DNA of 34,269 nucleotides from SIG587 sp045531585. Its GTDB lineage: Bacteria > Bacillota > Clostridia > Oscillospirales > Acutalibacteraceae. A program made the position numbers and the translations under genes. This document shows, piece after piece, positions 7,538-14,426 of this stretch; position 1 is the stretch's first letter, and every line of letters begins with the position of its first letter. The notes beneath the pieces are model-generated. The model was not told the origin of the DNA. It made no database searches and worked only from the letters and a program-made list of their open reading frames with translations. Location of the stretch: contig JAZSEH010000020.1 of NCBI GenBank assembly GCA_045531585.1, positions 1 through 34,269 of the forward strand, read 5' to 3'.

Positions 7538-8128
7538 TTGTTGAGTAAACAACCTCTTACCGAAAAGCAAACAGCGGTTTACAATTACCTTGTAAAATGT
7601 TCGGGAAACGGACTTCCTCCTACCGTTCGTGAGATATGTGCCGCAACGGGAATAAAGTCAACCTCAACGGTACACGCTATTTTGCAAACTCTTGAGGAAA
7701 CAGGGTATATTGAGCGTGATGCCCGCTATTCAAGAGCTATAAAGGTTGGCGGTGCGGCAGATTCAGCACAGGTGCCCCTTCTTGGTAAGGTTACCGCAGG
7801 TACCCCCATACTTGCCGTAGAACAAATTGAGGATTATATACCCTTTCCCACTAAGGATGCCACAGGTCTTTTTGCCCTGCGTGTTTCGGGCTATAGTATG
7901 CGTGATGCAGGTATTCTTGACGGGGATATTATAGTTGCCGATAAAAATGCCTATAGCCGCTCAGGTGATATTATTGTAGGTATGGATGGGGAAGAGGCTA
8001 CCGTTAAGCGACTTTTAATAAAAAACGGTCAGGTTATATTTATGCCTGAAAATCCCGATTTTTCACCTATTTACCCCCAAAAGCCCGAGGTGCTGGGTAA
8101 GGTAGTAGGCTCCTACAGAAAGTATTAA
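7538..8128 (+). CDS. lexA: LexA repressor
   Basis: SOS-response repressor and self-cleaving peptidase, 196 residues. The N-terminal winged helix-turn-helix spans residues 1-65 (PTVREICAATGIKSTSTVHAIL). The cleavage site is Ala-Gly at about 87-88 (KVTAGTP). The S24 peptidase domain carries the nucleophile Ser120 (VSGYSM) and the general base Lys157 (EATVKRL). RecA filaments trigger autocleavage after DNA damage, and the repressor normally also controls its own gene. The start is TTG at 7538, or the adjacent TTG at 7541, with GGAG upstream. rnhA follows 13 bp later and is probably cotranscribed. Confidence 0.96.
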   Translation: MLSKQPLTEKQTAVYNYLVKCSGNGLPPTVREICAATGIKSTSTVHAILQTLEETGYIERDARYSRAIKVGGAADSAQVPLLGKVTAGTPILAVEQIEDYIPFPTKDATGLFALRVSGYSMRDAGILDGDIIVADKNAYSRSGDIIVGMDGEEATVKRLLIKNGQVIFMPENPDFSPIYPQKPEVLGKVVGSYRKY

Positions 8129-8141
8129 GGATATGAAGATT

Positions 8142-8576
8142 ATGAGATACGTTGAAATTTTCACAGACGGTGCTTGTTCAGGTAACCCCGGCCCCGGTGG
8201 CTGGGGTGCCGTTTTGCGTTATGGCGATAAGGAAAAGGAACTGAGCGGTGGAGAAAAGAACACCACCAATAACCGTATGGAGCTAACAGCGGTTATAAAG
8301 GCTCTTTCGGCTTTAAAGGAGCCCTGCCGTGTTAAGCTTACCACCGATTCAAAATACGTTGTAGACAGTATAAACTTAGGCTGGGCACGCTCCTGGCAAA
8401 AAAACGGCTGGCGCAAGGCGGATAAAAAGCCTGCCCTGAATGCTGAACTTTGGGAGCAGCTGCTTAACCTGCTTGATATACATACTGTTGAGATGGTATG
8501 GGTAAAGGGACATGCAGGCCACCCTGAAAATGAGCGATGTGACGCTTTGGCTGTAAATTTTTATAAAAATTTGTAA
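8142..8576 (+). CDS. rnhA: Ribonuclease HI
   Basis: Ribonuclease H of 144 residues that cleaves the RNA strand of RNA-DNA hybrids such as R-loops and primers. The catalytic set is complete: Asp9 (FTDGACSGNPG), Glu47 (NRMELT), Asp69 (TTDSKYV) and Asp134 (ERCDALA), with His in KGHAGHPEN. The basic handle region around WQKNGWRKADKKP is present, as in E. coli RNase HI. The ATG at 8142 is chosen because AAGGA sits about 10 nt upstream; an ATG nine bases earlier has no usable spacing. It lies directly after lexA. Confidence 0.95.
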   Translation: MRYVEIFTDGACSGNPGPGGWGAVLRYGDKEKELSGGEKNTTNNRMELTAVIKALSALKEPCRVKLTTDSKYVVDSINLGWARSWQKNGWRKADKKPALNAELWEQLLNLLDIHTVEMVWVKGHAGHPENERCDALAVNFYKNL

Positions 8577-8583
8577 TTTACTA

Positions 8584-8612
8584 TTGCAATGTATACTAAA
8601 ATGGTATACAAT
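8584..8612 (+). promoter_or_regulatory. nifS-iscU promoter with internal palindromic operator
   Basis: TTGCAA (8584-8589) and TACAAT (8607-8612) are separated by 17 bp. A perfect inverted repeat TGTATAC-N7-GTATACA (8590-8610) fills the spacer and overlaps the -10, the classic position for a repressor. Because the downstream genes make iron-sulfur clusters, an Rrf2-type (IscR-like) regulator is a reasonable guess, but the regulator is not in this window. Confidence 0.7.
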
Positions 8613-8653
8613 AGGCTAAAGAAAAATTTTCATACAGAAAGTAAGCGTTTGAA

Positions 8654-9844
8654 ATGAGAAAAATGATATATGCGGATAATGCCGCAACAACTAAAATTGC
8701 ACCTGCCGTGCTGGATGCTATGATGCCCTATTTAACCGAAGAATACGGCAACGCCTCCAGCCTTTATGAGCACGGCTCCCGTGCCAAGCAGGGCGTTGAA
8801 AAGGCAAGACAGCAGGTGGCAGATGCCATAGGCGCACTGCCTCGTGAAATATACTTTACCGCAGGCGGAAGTGAGGCCGATAACTGGGCCATAAAGGGCG
8901 TTGCCCACGCAATGGCCAAGAAGGGCAAGAAGCATATAATCTCAACCAAGTTTGAGCATCACGCAGTACTTCACACCTTAAAGGCCCTTGAAAAGGAAGG
9001 CTTTGAGGTAACACTCCTTGAGGTTCACGAAAACGGTGTAGTCCGTGTGGAGGAGCTTGCCGCCGCTATCAGAGAGGATACGGCTCTTGTGAGCATTATG
9101 TATGCCAATAATGAGATTGGCACAATTCAGCCCATAACCGAAATAGGTGAGCTTTGCAAGGAAAAGAAGATAATTTTCCATACCGATGCAGTTCAGGCTG
9201 TAGGCAACCTTCCCATTGACGTTAAGGCTCAGAATATTGACCTGCTTTCTATGTCGGGTCATAAGTTCCACGGTCCCAAGGGAATAGGCGCTTTATATAT
9301 CCGCCGCGGTCTTATAATTCCCAATCTTATTGACGGTGGCGCACAGGAGTTCGGCCGAAGAGCCGGTACCGAGAACACCCCCGGTATAGTTGGAATGGGA
9401 GCCGCTATTGAGTTGGCCGTTTCCACTATGGAGGAGCGGGCAAAAAAATGCCGTGAAATTTCAGATTATATAATTGATAACGCTTTAAAAATAGAACGTT
9501 CACGTCTTAACGGCGACAGGGTGAAAAGACTTCCCGGTAACGTTAATATGTGCTTTGAGGGTATTGAGGGCGAATCACTGCTTTTAATGCTTGACCTTAA
9601 GGGTATCTGTGCCTCTTCGGGCTCGGCCTGTACCTCAGGCTCCCTTGACCCCAGCCACGTGCTTTTAAGCATAGGCCTTAAGCATGAGGTAGCCCACGGC
9701 TCACTCAGACTTTCCTTTAGCGATGAAAATACCCTTGAGGAAGCAAAATATATAGTTGAACAGCTCCGTCCCATTGTTGACAGACTCAGAATGATGTCAC
9801 CCTTGTGGATGCATATAAAGGAGGAAGAAAAGTATGTACACTAA
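8654..9844 (+). CDS. nifS: Cysteine desulfurase, NifS/IscS type
   Basis: PLP-dependent cysteine desulfurase of 396 residues that takes sulfur from L-cysteine as an enzyme persulfide for Fe-S cluster assembly. The PLP Lys is K204 in SGHKFHGPKG. His is in EHHAVLH, and the pyridine Asp is in HTDAVQA. The persulfide Cys is about C326 in SSGSACTSGSLDPSHVL, the long-loop group I (NifS/IscS) arrangement. The ATG at 8654 has only a weak ribosome binding site. It overlaps iscU by 11 bp, so the two are coupled. The upstream promoter carries a palindromic operator candidate. Confidence 0.95.
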   Translation: MRKMIYADNAATTKIAPAVLDAMMPYLTEEYGNASSLYEHGSRAKQGVEKARQQVADAIGALPREIYFTAGGSEADNWAIKGVAHAMAKKGKKHIISTKFEHHAVLHTLKALEKEGFEVTLLEVHENGVVRVEELAAAIREDTALVSIMYANNEIGTIQPITEIGELCKEKKIIFHTDAVQAVGNLPIDVKAQNIDLLSMSGHKFHGPKGIGALYIRRGLIIPNLIDGGAQEFGRRAGTENTPGIVGMGAAIELAVSTMEERAKKCREISDYIIDNALKIERSRLNGDRVKRLPGNVNMCFEGIEGESLLLMLDLKGICASSGSACTSGSLDPSHVLLSIGLKHEVAHGSLRLSFSDENTLEEAKYIVEQLRPIVDRLRMMSPLWMHIKEEEKYVH

Positions 9845-10265
9845 AGAGGTAATGGATCATTTTACCAATCCCCGTAATATGGGCGAAATTCCTGATGCCA
9901 ACGGTGTTGGTGAGGTGGGAAACGCTAAATGCGGCGATATAATGCGCATTTATTTAAAAATAACCGACGGTATTATTGAGGACGTTAAGTTTATGACCTA
10001 CGGCTGTGCTTCGGCCATTGCCACAAGCTCAATTTCCACCGAAATGATAAAGGGTAAGCCTATTGATGCTGCCATCAACCTAAAGAACAAGGATGTTGTG
10101 GAACTTCTTGGCGGTCTTCCTACCCATAAAATACATTGCTCTGTTCTTGCTGAGCAGGCAATTAAGGCCGCCCTTGCCGATTATTACACCCGTCAGGGCA
10201 TTGACCCTGAGCCCATTTTAGGCAAGCTTTGCTCTAATTGCGAGCATTGTGAGACCTGCCATTAA
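9834..10265 (+). CDS. iscU: Fe-S cluster scaffold protein, IscU/NifU-N type
   Basis: IscU-like scaffold of 143 residues on which Fe-S clusters are built from sulfur delivered by NifS. The three cluster-ligand cysteines are C33 (NAKCGD, with Asp35), C58 (YGCASA) and C102 (KIHCSV). After the scaffold core there is an extra C-terminal tail with four cysteines in CxxCxxCxxC spacing (about 133, 136, 139, 142). The E. coli-type IscU lacks such a tail; it could bind metal or accept sulfur, which is inference. AAGGAGGAAGAAA at 9818-9830 in nifS provides its ribosome binding site. Assignment to the NifU N-terminal family is firm. Confidence 0.94.
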   Translation: MYTKEVMDHFTNPRNMGEIPDANGVGEVGNAKCGDIMRIYLKITDGIIEDVKFMTYGCASAIATSSISTEMIKGKPIDAAINLKNKDVVELLGGLPTHKIHCSVLAEQAIKAALADYYTRQGIDPEPILGKLCSNCEHCETCH

Positions 10266-10274
10266 GGAGCAAAT

Positions 10275-10318
10275 ACGGTCAGTTCGCAAAATCCTGACCT
10301 TAAATAAAACTAAGGAGC
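10275..10318 (+). promoter_or_regulatory. preQ1-I riboswitch controlling queT
   Basis: P1 stem GGTCAG (10277-10282) pairs with CTGACC (10294-10299) around the loop TTCGCAAAATC. An A-rich tail at 10300-10313 ends in CTAAGGAG. This is the compact preQ1 class I layout, very like the short Thermoanaerobacter-type aptamer. The tail contains the queT ribosome binding site AGGAG, so pseudoknot formation on binding preQ1 should hide it and switch off translation. The downstream QueT-like transporter fits the ligand. Confidence 0.9.
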
Positions 10319-10328
10319 AAACCCCAAA

Positions 10329-10826
10329 ATGAACAAAAAAATAAAATTTATAACCACCGCCGCTATTATTGCTGCAGCCTACGTGATTCTTACCCTTGTA
10401 AGCGCCGCCTTTAATCTGGCTTACGGACCCGTTCAGTTCAGGCTTTCCGAGGCGCTGTGCATACTTGCCGCCCTTTCTCCTGCCGCAATACCCGGGCTTA
10501 CCGTTGGCTGCATAATATCAAATCTGCTGAGTTTTAACGCCATTGATATGCTTTTTGGCTCGGCAGCAACCTTGATAGCCGCAATACTTACCTACTACAC
10601 AAGAAAAATAACCTTTAAGGGCTTACCCCTTCTTGGCTCCCTTTTTCCCGTTGTGGTTAACGGATTGATTGTTGGTGCAGAAATAGCCGTGTTCTTTTTA
10701 CCCGAAACTGCATTTTTTACAGGCTTTGCTATATCTGCCTTGCAGGTAGCCATAGGGGAAACGGTCATCTGCTACGGACTTGGTATACCGCTTTACGGAA
10801 TGGTTAAAAAAACAAATTTATTTTAA
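10329..10826 (+). CDS. queT: QueT-family transporter (predicted queuosine-precursor uptake)
   Basis: Integral membrane protein of 165 residues with about five hydrophobic helices: AAIIAAAYVILTLV, LSEALCILAALSPAAIPGLTVGC, then AATLIAAILTYY, LFPVVVNGLIVG and a C-terminal helix. The QFRLSEAL segment after helix 1 and the overall plan match the QueT family, S components of ECF-type vitamin transporters proposed to import preQ1/preQ0 for queuosine in tRNA. The energising EcfAAT module is not in this window. A preQ1-I riboswitch overlaps its ribosome binding site, strong independent support. No queuosine synthesis genes are visible nearby, which suggests salvage, but only the window can be judged. 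Confidence 0.9.
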   Translation: MNKKIKFITTAAIIAAAYVILTLVSAAFNLAYGPVQFRLSEALCILAALSPAAIPGLTVGCIISNLLSFNAIDMLFGSAATLIAAILTYYTRKITFKGLPLLGSLFPVVVNGLIVGAEIAVFFLPETAFFTGFAISALQVAIGETVICYGLGIPLYGMVKKTNLF

Positions 10827-10844
10827 CAAAAAAATACCGCCCGT

Positions 10845-10872
10845 GAGGCACCCTCCGTAAGGAAGGTGCCTC
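10845..10872. repeat. Hairpin GAGGCACC...GGTGCCTC
   Basis: Arms 10845-10852 and 10865-10872 pair perfectly, and inner TCC/GGA extend the stem to a GTAA loop with one mismatch. There is no T run directly after it on either strand. It abuts element A and could be a queT mRNA 3'-end stabiliser. Confidence 0.6.
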
Positions 10873-10873
10873 A

Positions 10874-11046
10874 ATGATATCCGTTCCTTTGTGGAACGGG
10901 TGATATACCTGCGGTATGATATCGCTCTGCGAGCGATGATATATGCCTTTGGCACATTAAGGAACGGATAGTATATCATATTTTCACGAAGTGGAAATAT
11001 ATCATACGGCAAAGCCGTATATCATATCTCGTTAGAGATATATCAT
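10874..11046. repeat. Multi-hairpin element A (seven hairpins)
   Basis: Seven short hairpins separated by short linkers. H1 is CCGTTCC/GGAACGG (10881-10899), H2 10905-10917, H3 ATCGCTC-TGC-GAGCGAT (10921-10937), H4 10944-10954. Then comes AAGGAACGGAT (10959-10969), complementary to the 5' side of H1 (10879-10889). H5 is 10978-11000, H6 ATACGGC-AAA-GCCGTAT (11004-11020) and H7 ATATCTC-GTTA-GAGATAT (11024-11041). Hairpins in the first half are joined through GAT and in the second half through ATC, so ATGATATA linkers face TATATCAT linkers. It is homologous to element C in linkers, H1 and the central segment, while most hairpin arms differ with pairing kept. Confidence 0.85.
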
Positions 11047-11116
11047 TCTTTATGCACAGAAAATATACTCGTTTTTTGGAAAGCATTTACCTTTCTCAAA
11101 GTATATAACCCACTAT

Positions 11117-11150
11117 GACACTTTCAATTTCCGAAAGTGTCTTTTCTTTT
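11117..11150 (+). terminator. Terminator, plus strand, for queT
   Basis: GACACTTTC (11117-11125) and GAAAGTGTC (11133-11141) form a perfect 9-bp stem with a 7-nt loop, followed by TTTTCTTTT. Confidence 0.85.
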
Positions 11151-11152
11151 AT

Positions 11153-11196
11153 AAAAAAGCACGGGAGACAACTTCTTTACGAAGAGTCCCCCGTGT
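11153..11196 (-). terminator. Terminator, minus strand, for the hydrolase pair
   Basis: CACGGG (11160-11165) pairs with CCCGTG (11190-11195), continued by GAC/GTC and an inner CTTC/GAAG stem. On the minus strand the hairpin is followed by TTTTTT (plus-strand A run 11153-11158). It lies 15-55 bp past the stop of the SGNH gene. Confidence 0.85.
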
Positions 11197-11210
11197 GGCG
11201 GTATTTTTTA

Positions 11211-12275
11211 TTACTTATAAAGCTTTAATTTAAGTATAGGCATCATACCCCTTGCCATTCGGTAAAAGCCCATATCGTTGGGGTGGCAGTTATCAACGGT
11301 GCAGGCATCATATTCGCTTCCTGCAAACAGGCTGTCACCGTCAATAAAATAAACGTTTGTATCTCCCGTATCAAGCGCCCTAATGTAGCTTTGCATAATT
11401 ATTTTTCTTCTCCAGGTCGCACTTGTGCAACAGTTGGGGGTGGGGAGGGAAACCATAATATAAGGAATATCGGGGCGGCTCTTTCTTATTGTTTCGTATA
11501 AATTATAGTGGGTAGCCTCAAGATAATCGGGCTTAACGGGATTATAATCGTAATCGCTTACAAAAATGCTCATATCAAGGCCGGCCATAAAATCAGCCAT
11601 TATCTGCTCGCCCTGTGCATTTCCCGAAAAGCCAAGATTTATGTAATCCATATCCAGCTCTCTGGAAATAAAGTTCTGGAAAGAGTTACCCGGCCTTGTG
11701 GCGCATCCGCCCTGAGTTATGGAGGAGCCGTAGAAAATTACGGGCTTATCGTTTATATATCTTGCAGGCTCTTCCATTACCGAGCCTTCCTTTACACCGA
11801 TATATACCTTGCATACACCGTTATATAAGGGATAATTTACAACGTAATCGGTCATTACACCGTCACCGCGGCAAAGGATACCTTCAAAATCGGTGGTAAC
11901 CGAATAATCAGGCCTTACAACACCACTAAAGAAATATTTACCCGATACTACACGGTAAATATCAAAGCCTGCATTTCCCGTAAGGGGCATATGGGTCATT
12001 TTCTCTACCTGCGGATACACTACCTTAATGGCAATGCAAGGGGAATCGGTACGAAAACGTGTGCGAATACCTGTTGTATGATAATTAAGCACCTTTACAC
12101 CGGCGCTGGTATTATCACCAATCTCCTTGGGCATACGGCGGTAGTTTTCACCGTCATATTCCTCGGTTATACCGTATAGAACAAAGGGAGCCTTTGATGC
12201 ATCATACCACACAAGGTCAGGCTCGTTAAGCTTGGTTTCAAATTTAAAGTTTTTATCAATTTTTGCAATATCCAT
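11211..12275 (-). CDS. SGNH/GDSL-family hydrolase with N-terminal beta domain
   Basis: Protein of 354 residues. The first ~170 residues look like the beta-rich SGNH N-terminal accessory domain. The C-terminal half is an SGNH hydrolase: YGSSITQGG with the catalytic Ser near 185, the block II Gly in NLGFSGNAQGE, VSLPTPNC in the middle, and DNCHPND with the catalytic Asp and His near 327-330. Such two-domain proteins are usually carbohydrate or acyl esterases. There is no signal peptide, so it should act in the cytoplasm. AGAGGTG precedes the ATG. It lies 2 bp after the alpha/beta hydrolase gene and is co-transcribed with it. Substrate unknown. Confidence 0.85.
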   Translation of the reverse strand: MDIAKIDKNFKFETKLNEPDLVWYDASKAPFVLYGITEEYDGENYRRMPKEIGDNTSAGVKVLNYHTTGIRTRFRTDSPCIAIKVVYPQVEKMTHMPLTGNAGFDIYRVVSGKYFFSGVVRPDYSVTTDFEGILCRGDGVMTDYVVNYPLYNGVCKVYIGVKEGSVMEEPARYINDKPVIFYGSSITQGGCATRPGNSFQNFISRELDMDYINLGFSGNAQGEQIMADFMAGLDMSIFVSDYDYNPVKPDYLEATHYNLYETIRKSRPDIPYIMVSLPTPNCCTSATWRRKIIMQSYIRALDTGDTNVYFIDGDSLFAGSEYDACTVDNCHPNDMGFYRMARGMMPILKLKLYK

Positions 12276-12277
12276 TT

Positions 12278-13210
12278 TTAAAGCACCTCTTTAAAAAATT
12301 GTTCAACTGTTTCCTTGTAACGCTTGTCGTCTACAATGTAGCTTAATCCGTGTCCCGCATCTTCAAAAATTTCAAGCTGCTTTTTTTCACTGCTGCAGGC
12401 AGCAAATATTTTACGGCTCATATCGCAGGGCACAAAGGCGTCTGCGTCACCGTGAATAATAAGAATTGGTACGGTGGCATTTTTTACCGCAAAAACAGGC
12501 CCTTCATCCTTAAGGGAGAATCCGCACATAAGCCTTGCAGTAGCGCAAGCAACAAAACGTCCGAGCTTGCCCGGCAGATGCATATCTACCCTGCATACCT
12601 TTTCAATTATATCCGCAGGGGAGGAGTAGGGGCAGTCGGCAATAATGCATTTAACGTTTTCGGGTAACTTTAGTGCGGAAGCCATAAGCACCGTGGCCGC
12701 ACCCATGCTTACTCCTGCAAGTATAATGGACTTTTCCTTGCCAAAGCGCTCTATAGCATATTCTATCCAGCTTAAGCAGTCAAATTTTTCACGTACACCA
12801 AAAGTAACGGTGCTATCCAAGCTTTCTCCGTGGGAGCGTTGCTCAATAACAAGGGTATTGTGCCCCATATCTCGGGCAAGCTTGTTACCGCCTGAAAAAT
12901 CCCGCACACCGCTGCCGTGGTAGCCGTGAAACTGTATCTGTAAGGGTGCATCGTCACTTATGTGATAATACATTCCGTTTAAGGTAAGTCCGTCATATGC
13001 TGTGGCGGAAACCTTCTCAAAGGGCAACGCCGCCATCTCATCAAACAAACCTTTAATAAAGCTTCGGTCCCTTTCGTTTACCGTCCCAAAATAAGGGGAG
13101 GGAGACCTTCGCTTTTTTACGGGGTAATAAAACGCGGCGCCTCGCGCAATATACATTATAAAAAATAACACAGCCGCAATAATAAGAAAAACCGAAATAA
13201 TCCAAAACAT
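12278..13210 (-). CDS. Membrane-anchored alpha/beta hydrolase
   Basis: Protein of 310 residues with one N-terminal membrane helix (WIISVFLIIAAVLFFIMYIA), a short basic stretch (KKRRSP), then an alpha/beta hydrolase domain. The nucleophile elbow is GVSMGA (Ser about 168). The acid is probably Asp in IHGDADAFVP, and the base is His in DAGHGLS near the end. The HGYHGSG segment provides the oxyanion region. It resembles the BAAT/YqkD-like Firmicutes hydrolases (DUF1749/cinnamoyl-esterase-like), but the substrate is unknown. It heads a two-gene minus-strand unit with the SGNH hydrolase and has a strong promoter that overlaps the divergent HAD-gene promoter. Confidence 0.87.
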   Translation of the reverse strand: MFWIISVFLIIAAVLFFIMYIARGAAFYYPVKKRRSPSPYFGTVNERDRSFIKGLFDEMAALPFEKVSATAYDGLTLNGMYYHISDDAPLQIQFHGYHGSGVRDFSGGNKLARDMGHNTLVIEQRSHGESLDSTVTFGVREKFDCLSWIEYAIERFGKEKSIILAGVSMGAATVLMASALKLPENVKCIIADCPYSSPADIIEKVCRVDMHLPGKLGRFVACATARLMCGFSLKDEGPVFAVKNATVPILIIHGDADAFVPCDMSRKIFAACSSEKKQLEIFEDAGHGLSYIVDDKRYKETVEQFFKEVL

Positions 13211-13229
13211 TTTTTATGCGCTTCCGTTC

Positions 13230-13258
13230 TTGACGAAAATTTTAATGGGGTGTATACT
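13230..13258 (+). promoter_or_regulatory. Promoter of the HAD hydrolase gene
   Basis: TTGACG (13230-13235), 17 bp, TATACT (13253-13258); the -10 is preceded by TG one base upstream. Its -10 lies one base from the -10 of the opposite-facing promoter. Confidence 0.8.
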
Positions 13259-13259
13259 T

Positions 13260-13288
13260 ATTTTATGGCAAATAAAATAAATTGTCAA
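13260..13288 (-). promoter_or_regulatory. Promoter of the minus-strand hydrolase pair
   Basis: On the minus strand: TTGACA (plus coordinates 13283-13288), 17 bp, TAAAAT (13260-13265). The region it shares with the divergent promoter means that RNA polymerase can occupy only one at a time. Confidence 0.78.
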
Positions 13289-13305
13289 CAAGGGATGTAT
13301 GGATA

Positions 13306-14016
13306 ATGATACTTAAAGCTGTGCTTTTTGATTTGGATGCCACCCTGCTTCCAATGGACCAGGACGCCTTCATAGCAGGCTATTTTAAATTGCTCGCAAG
13401 AAAGCTTGTTCCCCACGGCTATGATAAGGACCTGCTCCTGCGCGGTATGTGGGGTGCGGTAAACGCCATGAGTGAAAATGACGGCTCCCGTCTTAATAGG
13501 GAGGTGTTCTGGGAAATGTTCAGCAAGGGCTGCGGTGAGCGTGTTTTTGATGATAGAATGATCCTTGATGAGTTCTACCGAGAGGATTTTTGTAAACTTA
13601 AAGCCTTTTGCGGCTTTAATCCCGCCGCAGCGAATATAGTAGGTTATCTTAAGGAAAAGGGAATACCCGTGGTGCTTGCCACCAATCCGGTTTATCCGCC
13701 TGTTGCCACCAATCAGCGTCTTTCCTGGGCAGGCCTTGAGGAAAAGGATTTTGTAAGAATAACCACCTATGAAAATTCCTCCTACTGTAAGCCTAATACT
13801 GAATACTACCGAGAAATACTTTCATCAATAAACTGTGAGCCCGAAAATGCCCTTATGGTTGGTAATGACGTTTCTGAGGATATGGTAGCAGGGAATATAG
13901 GAATGAAGGTGTTTCTTTTAACCGATAATCTAATAAATAAAAATAATGAGGATATAAATAAATACCCCCACGGCGGCTTTGATGAACTGAAAAAATACAT
14001 AGAAAAAATGCTTTAA
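13306..14016 (+). CDS. HAD-family hydrolase
   Basis: Haloacid dehalogenase-like phosphatase of about 236 residues. Motif I is FDLDATLL (nucleophile Asp about 9 and acid Asp about 11). Motif II is the Thr in LATNP. The Lys is in YCKPNTEYY and motif IV is MVGNDVSEDM. An alpha-helical cap sits between motifs I and II (subclass C1). These usually dephosphorylate small metabolites or reduce haloacids; the substrate cannot be read here. The ATG at 13306 places the DxD motif at the usual distance from the N-terminus, with AAGGGA upstream; an in-frame TTG at 13282 overlaps the promoter of the opposite strand. Single-gene unit with its own promoter and terminator. Confidence 0.88.
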   Translation: MILKAVLFDLDATLLPMDQDAFIAGYFKLLARKLVPHGYDKDLLLRGMWGAVNAMSENDGSRLNREVFWEMFSKGCGERVFDDRMILDEFYREDFCKLKAFCGFNPAAANIVGYLKEKGIPVVLATNPVYPPVATNQRLSWAGLEEKDFVRITTYENSSYCKPNTEYYREILSSINCEPENALMVGNDVSEDMVAGNIGMKVFLLTDNLINKNNEDINKYPHGGFDELKKYIEKML

Positions 14017-14020
14017 AAAA

Positions 14021-14072
14021 CTCGGCGCCTACCTTATATATAATATAGGGAAAAAGCGCCGAAAATTTTTTT
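14021..14072 (+). terminator. Terminator of the HAD gene
   Basis: TCGGCGC (14022-14028) pairs with GCGCCGA (14056-14062) around an AU-rich loop of 27 nt that can partly pair (CCTTATAT/ATATAGG), followed by seven T residues. Confidence 0.75.
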
Positions 14073-14116
14073 GTTTTAATCGTAGAAATTTTAAAAAAAT
14101 TTTTGTAAAAAAGTAC

Positions 14117-14145
14117 TTGACTTTTATAAAAGCTTGTGTTATTAT
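14117..14145 (+). promoter_or_regulatory. Main promoter of the ribosomal protein superoperon
   Basis: TTGACT (14117-14122), 17 bp, TATTAT (14140-14145). It is the only strong promoter before rpsJ and lies about 280 bp upstream of it, leaving a long leader. Confidence 0.85.
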
Positions 14146-14151
14146 ATTTAA

Positions 14152-14426
14152 GCATGCTATGTGTGCAGATATGCGTTGATGCGGGAGGTGGCCGACCTTG
14201 AGTCGGGAAATTTCCGCGGAGTATGTCCGATTTTAAACCGGGCGAAAGAACTTAGAACCAAAGCGCCGCTTAACATCTTGCGAGTTTTGCTGCGCGCGGC
14301 AGTACACCCTGCCGTACCCGGACTGACTGCGACCCCAGCCTTTCCGGTTTTATAATGTGCCTGAAAGAAACACAAGGCACGGTGTAAGTTTTGCCCGCCA
14401 ACTAATTCAAGGAGGCGAAAATTCTA
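14152..14426 (+). promoter_or_regulatory. Structured 5' leader of the S10 operon
   Basis: About 275 nt of untranslated RNA before rpsJ, clearly richer in GC than the promoter region and with several stems: CCGAC/GTCGG (14192-14206), a palindromic GGAAATTTCC at 14205-14214, CGGCAG/CTGCCG (14297-14314, loop TACACC) and GTGCCT/AGGCAC (14357-14380). An AAGGAGG precedes rpsJ. A 64-codon open frame at 14161 lacks a ribosome binding site and looks non-coding. In gamma-proteobacteria L4 binds an S10 leader; this one is not of that type, and binding by an operon-encoded ribosomal protein (L4, L2 or S10) is inference. Confidence 0.6.

Larger units (their letters stand above)
10827..11210. repeat. Convergent intergenic region bounded by a 13-bp inverted repeat
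   Basis: This 384-bp stretch without genes lies between convergent queT and the SGNH hydrolase. A perfect 13-bp inverted repeat marks its edges: AAAAAATACCGCC at 10829-10841 and GGCGGTATTTTTT at 11197-11209. Inside are an imperfect 12-bp hairpin (10845-10872, GTAA loop), the multi-hairpin element A, and two terminators, one for each direction. I see no coding potential in it. Confidence 0.75.

Noticed and set aside
14161..14355. 64-codon open frame in the S10 leader
   Set aside because: No ribosome binding site, and its sequence is better explained by RNA stems; Ala/Pro/Leu-rich output looks like translated structured RNA.
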